Assembly: GCF_018612915.1 (NCBI RefSeq)
Contig: NZ_JAGGRL010000001.1
Span: 694,160 to 758,159 of the forward strand
Direction of reading: 5' to 3'
DNA: 64,000 nucleotides
DNA from: Stenotrophomonas sp. ISL-67
GTDB taxonomy: Bacteria > Pseudomonadota > Gammaproteobacteria > Xanthomonadales > Xanthomonadaceae
The first letter of the stretch is position 1. Every line of letters starts with the position of its first letter. Below the pieces are notes generated by a model. The model ran no database searches. It was not told the DNA's origin and worked only from the letters and a program-made list of their open reading frames with translations. The position numbers were made by a program, and so were the translations under genes. Shown piece after piece: positions 44,814 through 54,249 of the stretch.

Positions 44814-45722
44814 ATGAACGATTCCCTCGAAAGCCACCTGGTCCATGGGCGCCGCCAGCGCCCGGACGGTCCGTCGCCGGTCGACGTCATTTCGGTTCAA
44901 TCGCAGCTGGTCTACGGCCACGCCGGCAACAGCGCGGCGGTGCCGCCGCTGCGCGCGCTGGGCGTGCGCGTGGCTGAAGTGCCGACCACGCTGCTGAGCA
45001 ACGCGCCGTTCTATCCCACCACGCGCGGCCGTGTGCTGCCCACCGACTGGTTCGCCGACCTGCTGCAGGGCGCGAACGAACGTGGCCTGCCGGCGCGCGC
45101 CAGGATGCTGGTATCGGGCTACTTCGGCAGCGTGGGTAACGGTACGGCATTTGCCGACTGGCTCGACCGCGTGCTGCCGGCCTCACCGCAGCTGCGCTAC
45201 TGCCTGGACCCGGTGATCGGCGACACCCACACCGGCCCTTACGTGGAGCCGGGCCTGGAAACCGTGTTCGCCGAACGCCTGCTGCCGCATGCGTGGCTGG
45301 TGACACCCAATGCGTTCGAACTGGGCCGCCTGACCGGGATGCCCAGCCTGGCCGAAGCCGATGCCATCGCCGCCGCGCAGGCGCTGCTGGCACGGGGGCC
45401 GGAATGGGTGCTGGCGCACAGCGTGGGGGGCGACCCGGGCGAGCTGGTCACCCTGGCGGTCAGCCGCGATGCCATCTGGCGCTGGTCGTCGCCGCACCTG
45501 CCGGTGGACGTCGCCGGCACCGGCGATGTGTTGATGTCGCTGCTGGTCGCGTTCCTGCTGCGCGGTGAGCGCTTCGAGCAGGCGCTGTCGCGTTCGATCT
45601 CCGGCGTGCATGCCGCGCTGGAGGCCACCCTGGCCAACGATCACGAAGAGTTCGACGTGCTGGCCGCCGCACCGGCCGCACTGGCGCAGCCGCACCGCTT
45701 CCGCGCCGAGCGCCTGGCGTGA
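44814..45722 (+). CDS. pdxY: Pyridoxal kinase PdxY
   Basis: 302 aa, PfkB/ribokinase-like superfamily. Substrate-site motif VISVQSQLVYGHAGNSAAVP is near the start, YCLDPVIGDTHTG mid-protein, and the catalytic anion-hole motif VDVAGTGDVLMS with the active-site Asp is near residue 235. It phosphorylates pyridoxal in vitamin B6 salvage. The first ~20 residues are an extension beyond the core, so the true start could be later. The stop overlaps the tyrA GTG (GTGA). Confidence 0.9.
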   Translation: MNDSLESHLVHGRRQRPDGPSPVDVISVQSQLVYGHAGNSAAVPPLRALGVRVAEVPTTLLSNAPFYPTTRGRVLPTDWFADLLQGANERGLPARARMLVSGYFGSVGNGTAFADWLDRVLPASPQLRYCLDPVIGDTHTGPYVEPGLETVFAERLLPHAWLVTPNAFELGRLTGMPSLAEADAIAAAQALLARGPEWVLAHSVGGDPGELVTLAVSRDAIWRWSSPHLPVDVAGTGDVLMSLLVAFLLRGERFEQALSRSISGVHAALEATLANDHEEFDVLAAAPAALAQPHRFRAERLA

Positions 45723-46831
45723 GCCTGCGTCCGGTTGTCGGCATCGTCGGCAGTGCCGGCGCGTACGGGCGCTGGCTGCGCACGTTCCTGGAACAGCGGC
45801 TGGGGCTGGAGGTGATCGGCCATGATCCGGCCGATCCGCAGTCGGATGATCCGGAAACGCTGCTGTCGCGCGCCGAGGTGCTGGTATTTTCCGCACCGAT
45901 CCGGCACACGCCTGCCCTGATTGCCGATTACGTGAGCCGCTCGGCCGGCCGCGAAACCGGTCGGCTGTGGCTGGACGTGACCTCGGTGAAGAGTGAGCCG
46001 GTGGCCGCGATGCTGCGTTCGCAGGCCGAGGTGGTCGGCCTGCACCCGATGACGGCACCGCCCAAGGCGCCCACGCTGAAGGGCAGGGTGATGGTGGTGT
46101 GCGAAGCCCGGTTGGCGCACTGGCAGCCGTGGGTAAGTGAACTGTGCACGGCACTGGAAGCAGAATGCGTGCGCGCCACGCCAGCGCACCACGACCAGGT
46201 GATGGCGCTGGTGCAGGCCATGGTGCATGCCACCCATCTGGCCCAGGCCGGTGTGCTGCGCGAGTACGCCCCGCTTCTGGGCCCGCTGTCGGACCTGATG
46301 CCGTATCGTTCGGCCTCGTTCGAGCTGGACACCGCGATCATCGCGCGCATCCTCTCGCTCAACCCGGCCATCTACGAAGACATCCAGTTCGGCAATCCGC
46401 ACGTGGCGCCGATGCTGGATCGTCTGCTGGGCCAGCTCCAGGGTCTGCGCGACCAGGTCGAGCGGGGCGATGAGGCCGCGCGGGCTGCGTTCCGCGAGCA
46501 GCTGCTGCTGGACAACCGCGAGCACCAGGGCAAGGCGCTGCTGGAGGCAGGCAATTACACCTTTGAACGCGTGGGTTACCTGTTGGCCGACCTGACCGAG
46601 CGCAATGCGATCAGCGTGCACCTGCCGGAAGACCGCCCGGGTTCACTGCGTGAGCTGCTGCATGTATTCGAGCGGCATGGTGTCAGCCTGGCCTCGATCC
46701 ACTCCTCGCGTACGCCCGGTGGGGAAGTGCATTTCAGAATGGGCTTTGTGGCAGGTAGCGATCTGGATGCGCTGCAACGGGCGGCCGTGGAAATCGACGC
46801 CACCGGCATCGGCCGGGTGCTGCCGCGCTGA
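45719..46831 (+). CDS. tyrA: Prephenate dehydrogenase with ACT domain
   Basis: 370 aa from a GTG overlapping the pdxY stop. It has an N-terminal Rossmann fold (VVGIVGSAGAYGRWLRTFL), the prephenate/NAD region (WLDVTSVKSEPV, VGLHPMTAPP), a helical dimer domain, and a C-terminal ACT domain (ISVHLPEDRPGSLRELLHVF). It converts prephenate to 4-hydroxyphenylpyruvate for tyrosine synthesis; the ACT domain suggests tyrosine feedback. No chorismate mutase domain is fused. Confidence 0.9.
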   Translation: MSLRPVVGIVGSAGAYGRWLRTFLEQRLGLEVIGHDPADPQSDDPETLLSRAEVLVFSAPIRHTPALIADYVSRSAGRETGRLWLDVTSVKSEPVAAMLRSQAEVVGLHPMTAPPKAPTLKGRVMVVCEARLAHWQPWVSELCTALEAECVRATPAHHDQVMALVQAMVHATHLAQAGVLREYAPLLGPLSDLMPYRSASFELDTAIIARILSLNPAIYEDIQFGNPHVAPMLDRLLGQLQGLRDQVERGDEAARAAFREQLLLDNREHQGKALLEAGNYTFERVGYLLADLTERNAISVHLPEDRPGSLRELLHVFERHGVSLASIHSSRTPGGEVHFRMGFVAGSDLDALQRAAVEIDATGIGRVLPR

Positions 46832-46851
46832 CGCGCTGACGCGCTGTCGCA

Positions 46852-46876
46852 TTCATCCACAGAGGATGTGGATGAA
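46852..46876 (+). terminator. Hairpin downstream of tyrA
   Basis: TTCATCCAC and GTGGATGAA form a perfect 9-bp stem with a 7-base loop, 20 bases after the tyrA stop. No clear T-tract follows. Confidence 0.45.
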
Positions 46877-46959
46877 AGGCGGACAAGCATGTGGATAACC
46901 GTGCGCAGCCCGCGTGGCAAAAGGCTGTCAAGACGCATGGCGATTAATTGACCATCCCG

Positions 46960-47031
46960 GTAGCGCCGGCCGTCGGCCGGCCCTCCGGGTGTCGATCGGC
47001 ATCGCATGGGCCGGCCAACGGCCGGCGCTAC
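46960..47031. repeat. Inverted pair of SMAG palindromes
   Basis: GTAGCGCCGGCCGTCGGCCGG (46960-46980) and its inverse ending GGCGCTAC (47009-47031), separated by about 28 bases. Together they could fold into a long hairpin. The right copy contains the stop of the small gene at 47028. Confidence 0.8.
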
Positions 47032-47222
47032 ACGGTCAGGGTGAGCTCGCCACCCGGGGTGCGGAATGAACGACCCTCACGCACCAGATGGCTACCATCG
47101 GCCAGCTCGTAGCGGACATGGGGATCGGCTGCGGTACCCGCATCGCCGACCTCATCCTTGAATTCGATGATCACGTATTCCACGTCATTGGCATCGGTAG
47201 CGGGAAACTGTCGGAACGACAT
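47028..47222 (-). CDS. Small hypothetical protein (64 aa)
   Basis: 64 aa. The ATG at 47222 has a near-perfect AGGAGG site. The sequence starts MSFRQFPATDANDVEYVIIE and looks like a small beta-rich soluble protein (YELADGSHLVREG, FRTPGGELTLTV), with no cysteine or membrane segment. No function recognised. The UAG stop is inside the GTAG of the SMAG copy at 47009-47031. Confidence 0.65.
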   Translation of the reverse strand: MSFRQFPATDANDVEYVIIEFKDEVGDAGTAADPHVRYELADGSHLVREGRSFRTPGGELTLTV

Positions 47223-47290
47223 CAAACACCTCCTGCAGCAGGGACATGGGGCGCTGCCACCATGCAGCCTGCTGCGTTAGCGGTGCGTCA

Positions 47291-49057
47291 TCAATCGATG
47301 AACTGCAGCTTTGCCAATTCAGCGTACAACCCGCCTTCGGCCAACAACTGCGCATGGGTGCCCTGCGCGATGATCCGCCCATGGTCCATCACCACGATGC
47401 GGTCGGCCTTGAGCACGGTGGCCAACCGGTGGGCGATCACCAGCGTGGTGCGCCCAGCCATCAGCCGTTCCAGTGCCTGCTGCACCGCACGCTCGCTCTG
47501 CGCGTCCAGCGCGCTGGTGGCTTCATCCAGCAGCAGGATCGGCGCATCCTTGAGCAGGGCGCGCGCGATGGCAATGCGCTGCTGCTGGCCGCCGGACAGG
47601 CGCGCACCGCGCTCGCCCAGCTCGCTCAGGTAGCCGTCGGGCAGTGCCTGCAGGAACTCATCGGCCTCGGCCGCTTCCGCCGCGCGCTGCACTTCTTCGT
47701 TGCTCGCCTCCAATCGCCCATAGCGGATGTTGTCCAGCGCGCTGCTGGCGAACAGCGTGGGCTGCTGTGGGACCAGCGCCATCTGCGCGCGCAGTTGCGC
47801 CGGATCGACGCGGCGCACGTCGACGCCGTCCACCTGCACGCTGCCAGCGTCAGGATCGTGGAAGCGCAGCAGCATCGACAGCACCGTGCTCTTGCCGGCG
47901 CCGGAAGGCCCGACCAGGGCCACGGTTTCGCCCGGGCGCACATGCAGGTTGAAATGCTCCAGCGCCGCACTGTCGGGGCGCTGCGGGTAGTGGAAGACCA
48001 CGTCCTGGAAGCGGATATCGCCGCGCAGCGGCTGCGGCAGCGGCAACGGATCGCTCGGGGCGCTGATTTCGATGTCCTCGTGCAGCAGTTCGGCGATCCG
48101 GCCCATGCCGCCGGAAGCGCGCTGCAGTTCATTCCACACTTCGGCCAGCGCGCCGACCGAGCCGCCACCGATCAGGGCATACAGCACGAACTGGCCCAGC
48201 GTGCCGGCCGTCATGCGGCCGTCGTTGACGTCATGCGCGCCCAGCCACAGCACGCCCACGATCGCACCGAACACCAGCACGATGGCGGTGGCGGTGACCA
48301 GCGACTGCGCGCCGATGCGGCGGCGCGCGGCACGGATCGATTCGGCCAGCGCTTCGTTGAACCGGTTGCGTTCGTACGGCTCGCGCGCGTGCGCCTGCAC
48401 GGTACGCACCGCGCCCAGCGTTTCGGCCGCTAGGCTGTTGGCATCGGCGATGCGGTCCTGGCTGGCGCGCGAGATGCCGCGCACACGCCGCGCACCGATG
48501 ATGATCGGCAGCACCGCAAGCGGAATGCCCACCAGCGACCATGCTGCCAGCCGCGGGCTGGTCACGAACAGCATCACCAGGCTGCCCACTACGGTGACGC
48601 TGCTGCGCAGGGCCACGGACATGGTCGACCCGATCACACTGCGCAGCAGTTCGCTGTCGGCGGTCAGGCGCGAGACCAGCTCGCCGCTGCGGCTGCGGTC
48701 GTGGAAGCCGGCGCCCAGTGCGATCAGGTGCGCGTACAGGCGGCTGCGCAGGTCGGCCACCACCTTCTCGCCCAGCAGCGACACAAAGAAGAAACGCGCC
48801 GCCGTGGCCAGCCCCAGCACCACCGCCACCAGCAACAGCAGGGCAAACGCGCGGTTGATCTGCCCGTTGCCGCTGAAGCCGTGGTCGATCATCTGCTTCA
48901 CGGCCGGTGGCAGGCTCAGCGTGGCGGCCGAAGAGACTGCCAGCGCCACCAGCCAGGCCGAGAACAGGCCGGCATGCCGGCGCACGAACGGCCACAGCGT
49001 GCCCAGGCTGCCAAGGCGGCGCAGCGCCGGGTCCGGTATGGGAGAGGGTTCAGTCAT
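47291..49057 (-). CDS. ABC exporter half-transporter (fused permease-ATPase)
   Basis: 588 aa from the ATG at 49057. Six membrane segments lie in about residues 25-310 (LFSAWLVALAVSSAATLSLP and others). The ATPase follows with Walker A VGPSGAGKST, Q-loop VPQQPTLF, signature LSGGQQQRIAIARAL and Walker B ILLLDEATSALD, plus the switch His in VIAHRLATV. It should work as a dimer, exporting lipids or drugs (MsbA/LmrA type). The start overlaps the end of the upstream YigZ-family gene by 8 bases. Confidence 0.88.
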   Translation of the reverse strand: MTEPSPIPDPALRRLGSLGTLWPFVRRHAGLFSAWLVALAVSSAATLSLPPAVKQMIDHGFSGNGQINRAFALLLLVAVVLGLATAARFFFVSLLGEKVVADLRSRLYAHLIALGAGFHDRSRSGELVSRLTADSELLRSVIGSTMSVALRSSVTVVGSLVMLFVTSPRLAAWSLVGIPLAVLPIIIGARRVRGISRASQDRIADANSLAAETLGAVRTVQAHAREPYERNRFNEALAESIRAARRRIGAQSLVTATAIVLVFGAIVGVLWLGAHDVNDGRMTAGTLGQFVLYALIGGGSVGALAEVWNELQRASGGMGRIAELLHEDIEISAPSDPLPLPQPLRGDIRFQDVVFHYPQRPDSAALEHFNLHVRPGETVALVGPSGAGKSTVLSMLLRFHDPDAGSVQVDGVDVRRVDPAQLRAQMALVPQQPTLFASSALDNIRYGRLEASNEEVQRAAEAAEADEFLQALPDGYLSELGERGARLSGGQQQRIAIARALLKDAPILLLDEATSALDAQSERAVQQALERLMAGRTTLVIAHRLATVLKADRIVVMDHGRIIAQGTHAQLLAEGGLYAELAKLQFID

Positions 49058-49658
49058 GGACAAGGCCTGGTTCGGTGCGCGAATGCACGCGGATACGATC
49101 ACGAGTGGCGTCGCGCAGGCGGATTTTCAACGGGTCGGCCTGATCGGCGGGAAGGCGGACGTGCAGTTCCACGCCCGAGGTGGTGAATGCTTCGTCCAGT
49201 TTTTCGGCCAGATGCGCCGCTAAAGCGGCATGCAGCACGCCCAGGTCCTCGAACCCGGCCTGCACCGTCAGCTCGGCCAGCGCCACTAGCGGCAGCCGCG
49301 GTGCAGTGCGCAGGCACTCGGCGGCGGTGCCGCCATAGGCACGTACCAGCCCGCCGGCGCCCAGCTTGATCCCGCCATACCAGCGGATCACCACCACCAT
49401 GACGCGATCGAAGCCCTGGCCGTCGATGGCCGCCAGGATCGGGCGACCGGCGGTGCCGGCCGGTTCGCCGTCGTCGCTGGAGCGGTACTCGTTGCCATGC
49501 CGGTAGGCCCAACAGTTATGCGTGGCATCGGCAACGGCCACCTGCTGCAGGAAGGCCAATGCATCGCCGGGCGCGTCGATCGGCGCGGCGTGCGCGACGA
49601 AACGGCTGTGCTTGATGTCCAGGCTGTGGCTGACGGCGGTGGCGAGCGTATCTGGCAT
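49050..49658 (-). CDS. yigZ: YigZ/IMPACT-family protein (UPF0029)
   Basis: 202 aa from the ATG at 49658 (an ATG at 49667 is possible). The IMPACT N-terminal domain is typical: SRFVAHAAPID, THNCWAYRHGNEYRSSDDGE, PAGTAGRPIL and VVVIRWYGGIKLGAGGLVRA. A C-terminal ferredoxin-like DUF1949 domain follows. Function in bacteria is unclear; the eukaryotic relative regulates translation. It overlaps the ABC exporter downstream, implying co-translation. Confidence 0.87.
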   Translation of the reverse strand: MPDTLATAVSHSLDIKHSRFVAHAAPIDAPGDALAFLQQVAVADATHNCWAYRHGNEYRSSDDGEPAGTAGRPILAAIDGQGFDRVMVVVIRWYGGIKLGAGGLVRAYGGTAAECLRTAPRLPLVALAELTVQAGFEDLGVLHAALAAHLAEKLDEAFTTSGVELHVRLPADQADPLKIRLRDATRDRIRVHSRTEPGLVHD

Positions 49659-49668
49659 CCACGCCATT

Positions 49669-50523
49669 CTAGTGGGGGTCGAGCAGCTCGCGCAGATCAG
49701 ACGGAATACGCGCTTCCGGGTAGTGCTGCAGGTAGCGCTCCAGGCTGGCACGTGCGGTATCCACGTCGCCGTCGTCGCGGCGCTCGCGGATGCGCTTGAT
49801 CCACTGCCGGCGGGGCAGCGCCGCATCGGCATCGACCGCGACGGTGATGGCGCCAGCCGACAGCGCGCCGAAGGCAGGCGCCGGGGCGGCACGACGCATC
49901 ACACCCGGCGCGCCCTTTGCCTGCGTACGCTCACGTGATTCGCTGATGCGGCTGCCGGTCACCCCCACGCTGTCGGGCGCGGCGGCCTGATCGGCAGCCA
50001 CCATGGTATCGGGTGGGCTGGGCGCTGCCATCGGCGCCGCCATGGGGGCTGGCGACACGGGCGCCTGGGCGGGAAGGGCCCTGGCTGGCGCAGAAGGCGG
50101 CGGCAGCGGCACCGGCGCGGGCTTCGGCGCAGACACTGCCCGCGCGGCCAGTGGTTTTTCCGCAGCGGCATCGGACCCGACGTCAGCGGCAGGCAGGGCG
50201 TCGCCCGTTGCCTCCGCCGCCGCCGTGACCGGCGCAGCCGGCGGCGGTGCCTCGGGCTTGAGCTGCCAGGCAATGCCCACCGCGAACACCAGCGACGCCG
50301 CCAGGCCGAACACCGCTGGCAGGCGCGAACGCGGGCGGGACGTGCTGCGTACCGGGGCCGCTGCCGCAGTGGGGTCCTCGGTGGCAGCGCCGGGTTGCAC
50401 GGCCGCACGTGCGGCCGCCAGCACCGCCTCGTCCACGGCCGCAGACGGCGCGGCCGGCGCGGGGCGACCGAGCAGGCGGGCCAGCTCGCGTTCTTCCGGC
50501 GTCAGTGGATCGGGGCGGTTCAT
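49669..50523 (-). CDS. Putative anti-sigma factor, Pro/Ala-rich single-pass membrane protein
   Basis: 284 aa. The cytoplasmic N-terminal part (PLTPEERELARLLGRPAP) precedes one membrane segment near residues 70-90 (LPAVFGLAASLVFAVGIAWQ). A long low-complexity Pro/Ala region follows, and a helical C-terminus (RRQWIKRIRERRDDGDVDTA). No zinc HxxxCxxC motif of ZAS anti-sigma factors is visible. The call rests on ATGA overlap with an ECF sigma gene and membrane topology. Function unproven. Confidence 0.6.
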   Translation of the reverse strand: MNRPDPLTPEERELARLLGRPAPAAPSAAVDEAVLAAARAAVQPGAATEDPTAAAAPVRSTSRPRSRLPAVFGLAASLVFAVGIAWQLKPEAPPPAAPVTAAAEATGDALPAADVGSDAAAEKPLAARAVSAPKPAPVPLPPPSAPARALPAQAPVSPAPMAAPMAAPSPPDTMVAADQAAAPDSVGVTGSRISESRERTQAKGAPGVMRRAAPAPAFGALSAGAITVAVDADAALPRRQWIKRIRERRDDGDVDTARASLERYLQHYPEARIPSDLRELLDPH

Positions 50524-51074
50524 GGGCTCAACTCCGCGCGCAGCTTGTCCATCGCGTAGCGCAGCCGCGATTTCACCGTTTCACGGCCCACGCCGGTGAT
50601 CTGCGCGATTTCTTCCAGGCTGAGTTCCTGCTCCAGCCGCAGCTGCAGCACCGTACGCTGGTCATCTGGCAGTTGTTCCATCGCCAACTGAAGGCGGCGG
50701 CGCTGCTCGAAGTCGGACAGTTGGCTTTCCGGGGTGCGAGGGTCGCTCATCCGCGCCACGCGCTCCTCGGCATCGCCCGGCGCCGTTGGCCGATGGCGTG
50801 AAGCCCGCCAATGGTCATTGAGCCGATTATGGGCAATGCGGAACAGCCAGGTGGTGAAGGCCGCCTCGGGCTGCCAGCCTGCACGCGCGGCGATCACCCG
50901 CTGCCACACGTCCTGGAACATCTCGTCGGCCAGCGCCGCATCGCGCAGCTGGCGCAGCAGGAAGCTGTACAGGCGGTTGCGGTGGCGTGCGTACAGGGCC
51001 TCGAACGCGCGCAGGTCGCCACCGGCCCAGGCCAGCATCAGCGATTCGTCGGTTGGCAGGGCAGCGGCATGCAC
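50520..51074 (-). CDS. ECF-type RNA polymerase sigma factor
   Basis: 184 aa from a GTG at 51074; an ATG at 51038 would cut region 2. Region 2 (AFEALYARHRNRLYSFLLRQ, DEMFQDVWQRVIAARAGW, FTTWLFRIAHNRLNDHWR) and region 4 (MEQLPDDQRTVLQLRLEQEL, LEEIAQITGVGRETVKSRLR) are complete. Its stop overlaps the start of the membrane protein that probably restrains it. The regulon is unknown. No classic -35/-10 autoregulatory site was found. Confidence 0.88.
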   Translation of the reverse strand: MHAAALPTDESLMLAWAGGDLRAFEALYARHRNRLYSFLLRQLRDAALADEMFQDVWQRVIAARAGWQPEAAFTTWLFRIAHNRLNDHWRASRHRPTAPGDAEERVARMSDPRTPESQLSDFEQRRRLQLAMEQLPDDQRTVLQLRLEQELSLEEIAQITGVGRETVKSRLRYAMDKLRAELSP

Positions 51075-51279
51075 GGCGCACAGAGTAAGCGCTGAATGGG
51101 CCTGCGCATAGCCGAGCGGGACAGGAACTGCAGCGGATATCACGAGGGCGGACCAGGGCGGAAGACACAGTGAACAACGGCCGAGGGCCGGCAACGGGGT
51201 TGAGGGCTTCCATTGCCCCCCGGGGGGCGCGTTATGCTCGGGGTACAGGGGAGGTGCCGGTTCTCCGGCGCCAGAAGAG

Positions 51280-54180
51280 ATGAACATGTTGTCCAGCCAG
51301 GCAGTGACGTCCTCGGGGCATCCGGACCGTGGCGCGGTGGTCTCCTCCGCGCTTGCGCGGATGCTGTGCGCGTTGCTGCCCGAGGGTGCGCAGCTTGCCC
51401 TGGGCTGGTCGGACGCCGCACTGGGCGAAGGCTGCATCAGCCAGCCGCCGTCCGCACTGCCCGAGCAGGCGCTGCTGGACGCCCTGCTGGGGCTCCCGGC
51501 AACACCCGACACCGGCGCGCCGTATCGCTGGCAGCACCAGGGCGGCGAGCTGGTCATCCACGTAGCGCTGGCCGACGGCACGACGCCACACGACGGCTGG
51601 TGGGCGGCGGCACGCACCGGCCTGCAGGACGCCCTGGCACTGGCCCGGCAACGTGAACAGATCCGTTCGCTGGAGAATTCCAAACGCCTGCAGCAGGCGC
51701 TTTACGAGATCGCCGACCTGGCCGGTGCCGATCTGGAAATGACCGAGATGCTGCGGCACTTCCACCGCGTGCTCAATTCGCTGATGTACGCGCAGAACTG
51801 CTACATCGTCGAATACGACGACGTGCGCCGGCGGATCCGCTTCCTGTATTTCGCCGACCAGCGTGACAGTTTCGTGGCCGATCCCGACCGAAGCTACGAA
51901 GAGCACGAGATGCCGCGCAGCCTGACCTTCGCGTTGCTGCGCCATGGACAGCCGTTGAGCGGGCCGTCCAACGAGCTGCTCGCGGCGATGAGCGACGAGT
52001 ACGACCCCAGCCGCGGACCGGAAAGCCTGGACTGGCTGGGCGTGCCGATGCTGCGCGAGGGCCGGGTCTGCGGTGCGATCGTGGTGCAGAGCTACGAGCA
52101 CCGCGTGCGCTACAACGAGGCCGACCGCACCCTGCTCGGCTACGTGGCCCAGCACATTCTCACCGCGATGGACCGGCGCCAGGCGCAGGTGCAGCTCGAG
52201 CGCCAGGTGGAACGGCGCACCCTGGAGCTGCAGCGGGCCAACCACAGCCTGCAGGACGAGGTGATCGAGCGCCGCCGTGCCGAGAAGCTGCAGCTGGCCC
52301 TGTTCAATATCGCCGAAATGGCGATGAGCGCCGAAAGCCTGGCCCAGTTCTATGTGCAGGTGCATGGGGTGGTGGGCACGCTGCTGGATGCGCGCAATTT
52401 CTACATCGCCTTGGTGGATGAATCCGGCGAGGGCCTGGAATTCGTGTATTCGGTGGACGAGTACAACCCGGCGCGCGCCGCGCGGCCGTTCAGCAAGGGC
52501 CTCACGGAATATATCGTGCGCAACCGGCAGCCCTTGCTGGCCTCGCGCGAACACATCGATGCACTACGCGCCTCGGGCAGCGTGAACGAATTCGGCGCGC
52601 GCTCGCACTGCTGGCTGGGGGTGCCGCTGCTGAGCGATGACGACGTGGTCGGCGTGATCGTGGTGCAGAGCTATTCGCCGGAGATCAGTTTCACCGCGCA
52701 TGACCAGCGCCTGCTCACGTTCGTGGCCCAGAACATCGGCAATGGGCTGGCCCGCCAGCGCGACCAGGAACGGCTGCGCAATGCGCATGCCGAGCTGGAA
52801 AAGCGCGTGGAGGAACGCACCCGCGAACTGGCCGAGGTCAACGGCAAGTTGCTGGGCCAGATCGGCGAACGCCTGCGCGCCGAACAGCGGCTGACCCACC
52901 AGGCCCTGCACGACGCGTTGACCGGGCTGCCCAATCGCGCGCACCTGCTGGACCGCCTGGAAGATGCCATTGCCCGTGCGCGTTCGCGCGACGGGCTGCG
53001 CTTTGCCGTGCTGTTCCTCGACCTGGACCGCTTCAAGCTGGTCAACGACAGCATCGGCCACGCCGCCGGCGACCAGATGCTGGTGGAAGTGGCCAAGCGC
53101 ATCGTCTCGATGGTGGCCGGCGATGACGTGGTGGCGCGCCTGGGCGGCGATGAATTCGCGATCCTGCTCGAATGCGAGCAGGGGTTGGCGTCGGCGCGCG
53201 AGTTCTCGCAGCGCATGCTGGTAGCGCTGGAAGAATCCATGTGGGTGCAGGGCCGCGAGCTGTTCCCGTCGGGCAGCCTGGGCATCGCGATGTGGAGCCC
53301 ACGCTACCGCAATGGTGAGGAAATGGTGCGCGACGCCGACGCGGCGATGTACCGGGCCAAGGCCCAAGGCAAGGACCGCTGCGCCGTGTTCGATGAGGCC
53401 ATGCGCGAGGAAGCGCTGCGCAGCCTGGACCTGGAAGCGGACCTGCGGCGGGCGATCAACAACCGCGATTTCCTGCCGTATTACCAGCCGATCGTGCGCC
53501 TGACCGATGGCCAGGTGGTGGGCTACGAGGCCCTGCTGCGCTGGCGCCATGAGCGCCGCGGGCTGCTGCTGCCCAGCGCATTCCTGGACCTGGGCGAGGA
53601 AAGCGGGCTGATCGAGCAGGTCGACTGGCTGTTGTACGAAGACGTCATCGGCCAGCTGGCGCAGGGCGGCGAGGGCTACCTGTCGGTGAACGTATCGCCG
53701 CGGCATTTCCGTTCGGCCGATTTCAGCTCACGCCTGTTCGGCCTGATCGAAGCGGCGGGTGCCGATCCGCGGCGGTTGCGGCTGGAAATCACCGAGGTGG
53801 CGCTGCTCGACGACGGCCCGCGTACGCTGCGGATCCTGCAGACGTTGCGCGAGCGCGGCGTACTCGTCCAGCTGGATGACTTCGGCACGGGCTTCTCGGC
53901 TCTGTCCTACCTGCACCGTTTCCCGATCTCCACGCTCAAGATCGACCAGAGCTTCATCGCAGGCCTGCATGGCCAGGACCTGCAGAGCACCTATGCGCTG
54001 GTACAGGGCGTGTTGTCGCTGGCGCGCACGCTGGGGATCGAAACGGTGGGCGAGGGCATCGAGAACATGGCCCAGCGGCAGACCCTGCTGCAGCTGGGCT
54101 GTGACTACGGCCAGGGCTACCTGCTCGGCCGCCCCGCGCCGATGGACACGTACAATCCGGCCATTCCCACGCCGCCGTAG
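51280..54180 (+). CDS. GAF-GAF-GGDEF-EAL cyclic-di-GMP protein
   Basis: 966 aa, no membrane segment. Two GAF sensor domains (about 150-295 and 340-495, each ending in VVQSY) are followed by coiled-coil linkers (RQVERRTLELQRANHSLQDE and KRVEERTRELAEVNGKLLGQ). The cyclase core has RLGGDEFAILL; the RxxD inhibition site is absent (VAGD in that place). The phosphodiesterase domain has YEALLRW, VNVSPRHF, EITEV, LDDFGTGFS, LKIDQSF and GEGIEN, all intact. Both activities are possible. UAG stop lies in a SMAG end. Confidence 0.93.
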   Translation: MNMLSSQAVTSSGHPDRGAVVSSALARMLCALLPEGAQLALGWSDAALGEGCISQPPSALPEQALLDALLGLPATPDTGAPYRWQHQGGELVIHVALADGTTPHDGWWAAARTGLQDALALARQREQIRSLENSKRLQQALYEIADLAGADLEMTEMLRHFHRVLNSLMYAQNCYIVEYDDVRRRIRFLYFADQRDSFVADPDRSYEEHEMPRSLTFALLRHGQPLSGPSNELLAAMSDEYDPSRGPESLDWLGVPMLREGRVCGAIVVQSYEHRVRYNEADRTLLGYVAQHILTAMDRRQAQVQLERQVERRTLELQRANHSLQDEVIERRRAEKLQLALFNIAEMAMSAESLAQFYVQVHGVVGTLLDARNFYIALVDESGEGLEFVYSVDEYNPARAARPFSKGLTEYIVRNRQPLLASREHIDALRASGSVNEFGARSHCWLGVPLLSDDDVVGVIVVQSYSPEISFTAHDQRLLTFVAQNIGNGLARQRDQERLRNAHAELEKRVEERTRELAEVNGKLLGQIGERLRAEQRLTHQALHDALTGLPNRAHLLDRLEDAIARARSRDGLRFAVLFLDLDRFKLVNDSIGHAAGDQMLVEVAKRIVSMVAGDDVVARLGGDEFAILLECEQGLASAREFSQRMLVALEESMWVQGRELFPSGSLGIAMWSPRYRNGEEMVRDADAAMYRAKAQGKDRCAVFDEAMREEALRSLDLEADLRRAINNRDFLPYYQPIVRLTDGQVVGYEALLRWRHERRGLLLPSAFLDLGEESGLIEQVDWLLYEDVIGQLAQGGEGYLSVNVSPRHFRSADFSSRLFGLIEAAGADPRRLRLEITEVALLDDGPRTLRILQTLRERGVLVQLDDFGTGFSALSYLHRFPISTLKIDQSFIAGLHGQDLQSTYALVQGVLSLARTLGIETVGEGIENMAQRQTLLQLGCDYGQGYLLGRPAPMDTYNPAIPTPP

Positions 54181-54244
54181 AGCGACGCCCTGCGTCGCTG
54201 CGCGTGGCCCCGCCGGCAGGCAGCGGGGCGGAGCCCCGCTCTAC
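54177..54244. repeat. Inverted pair of SMAG-type palindromes
   Basis: GTAGAGCGACG-CCCTG-CGTCGCT (54177-54199) faces AGCGGGG...CCCCGCTCTAC (54222-54244). It lies between convergent genes. The left GTAG carries the stop of the GGDEF-EAL gene. Confidence 0.75.
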
Positions 54245-54249
54245 CAACC

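Noticed and set aside
46890..46898. Replication origin: perfect DnaA box (TGTGGATAA on the plus strand)
   Set aside because: Only one box, with no AT-rich unwinding region and no dnaA/dnaN/gyrB/parAB context.
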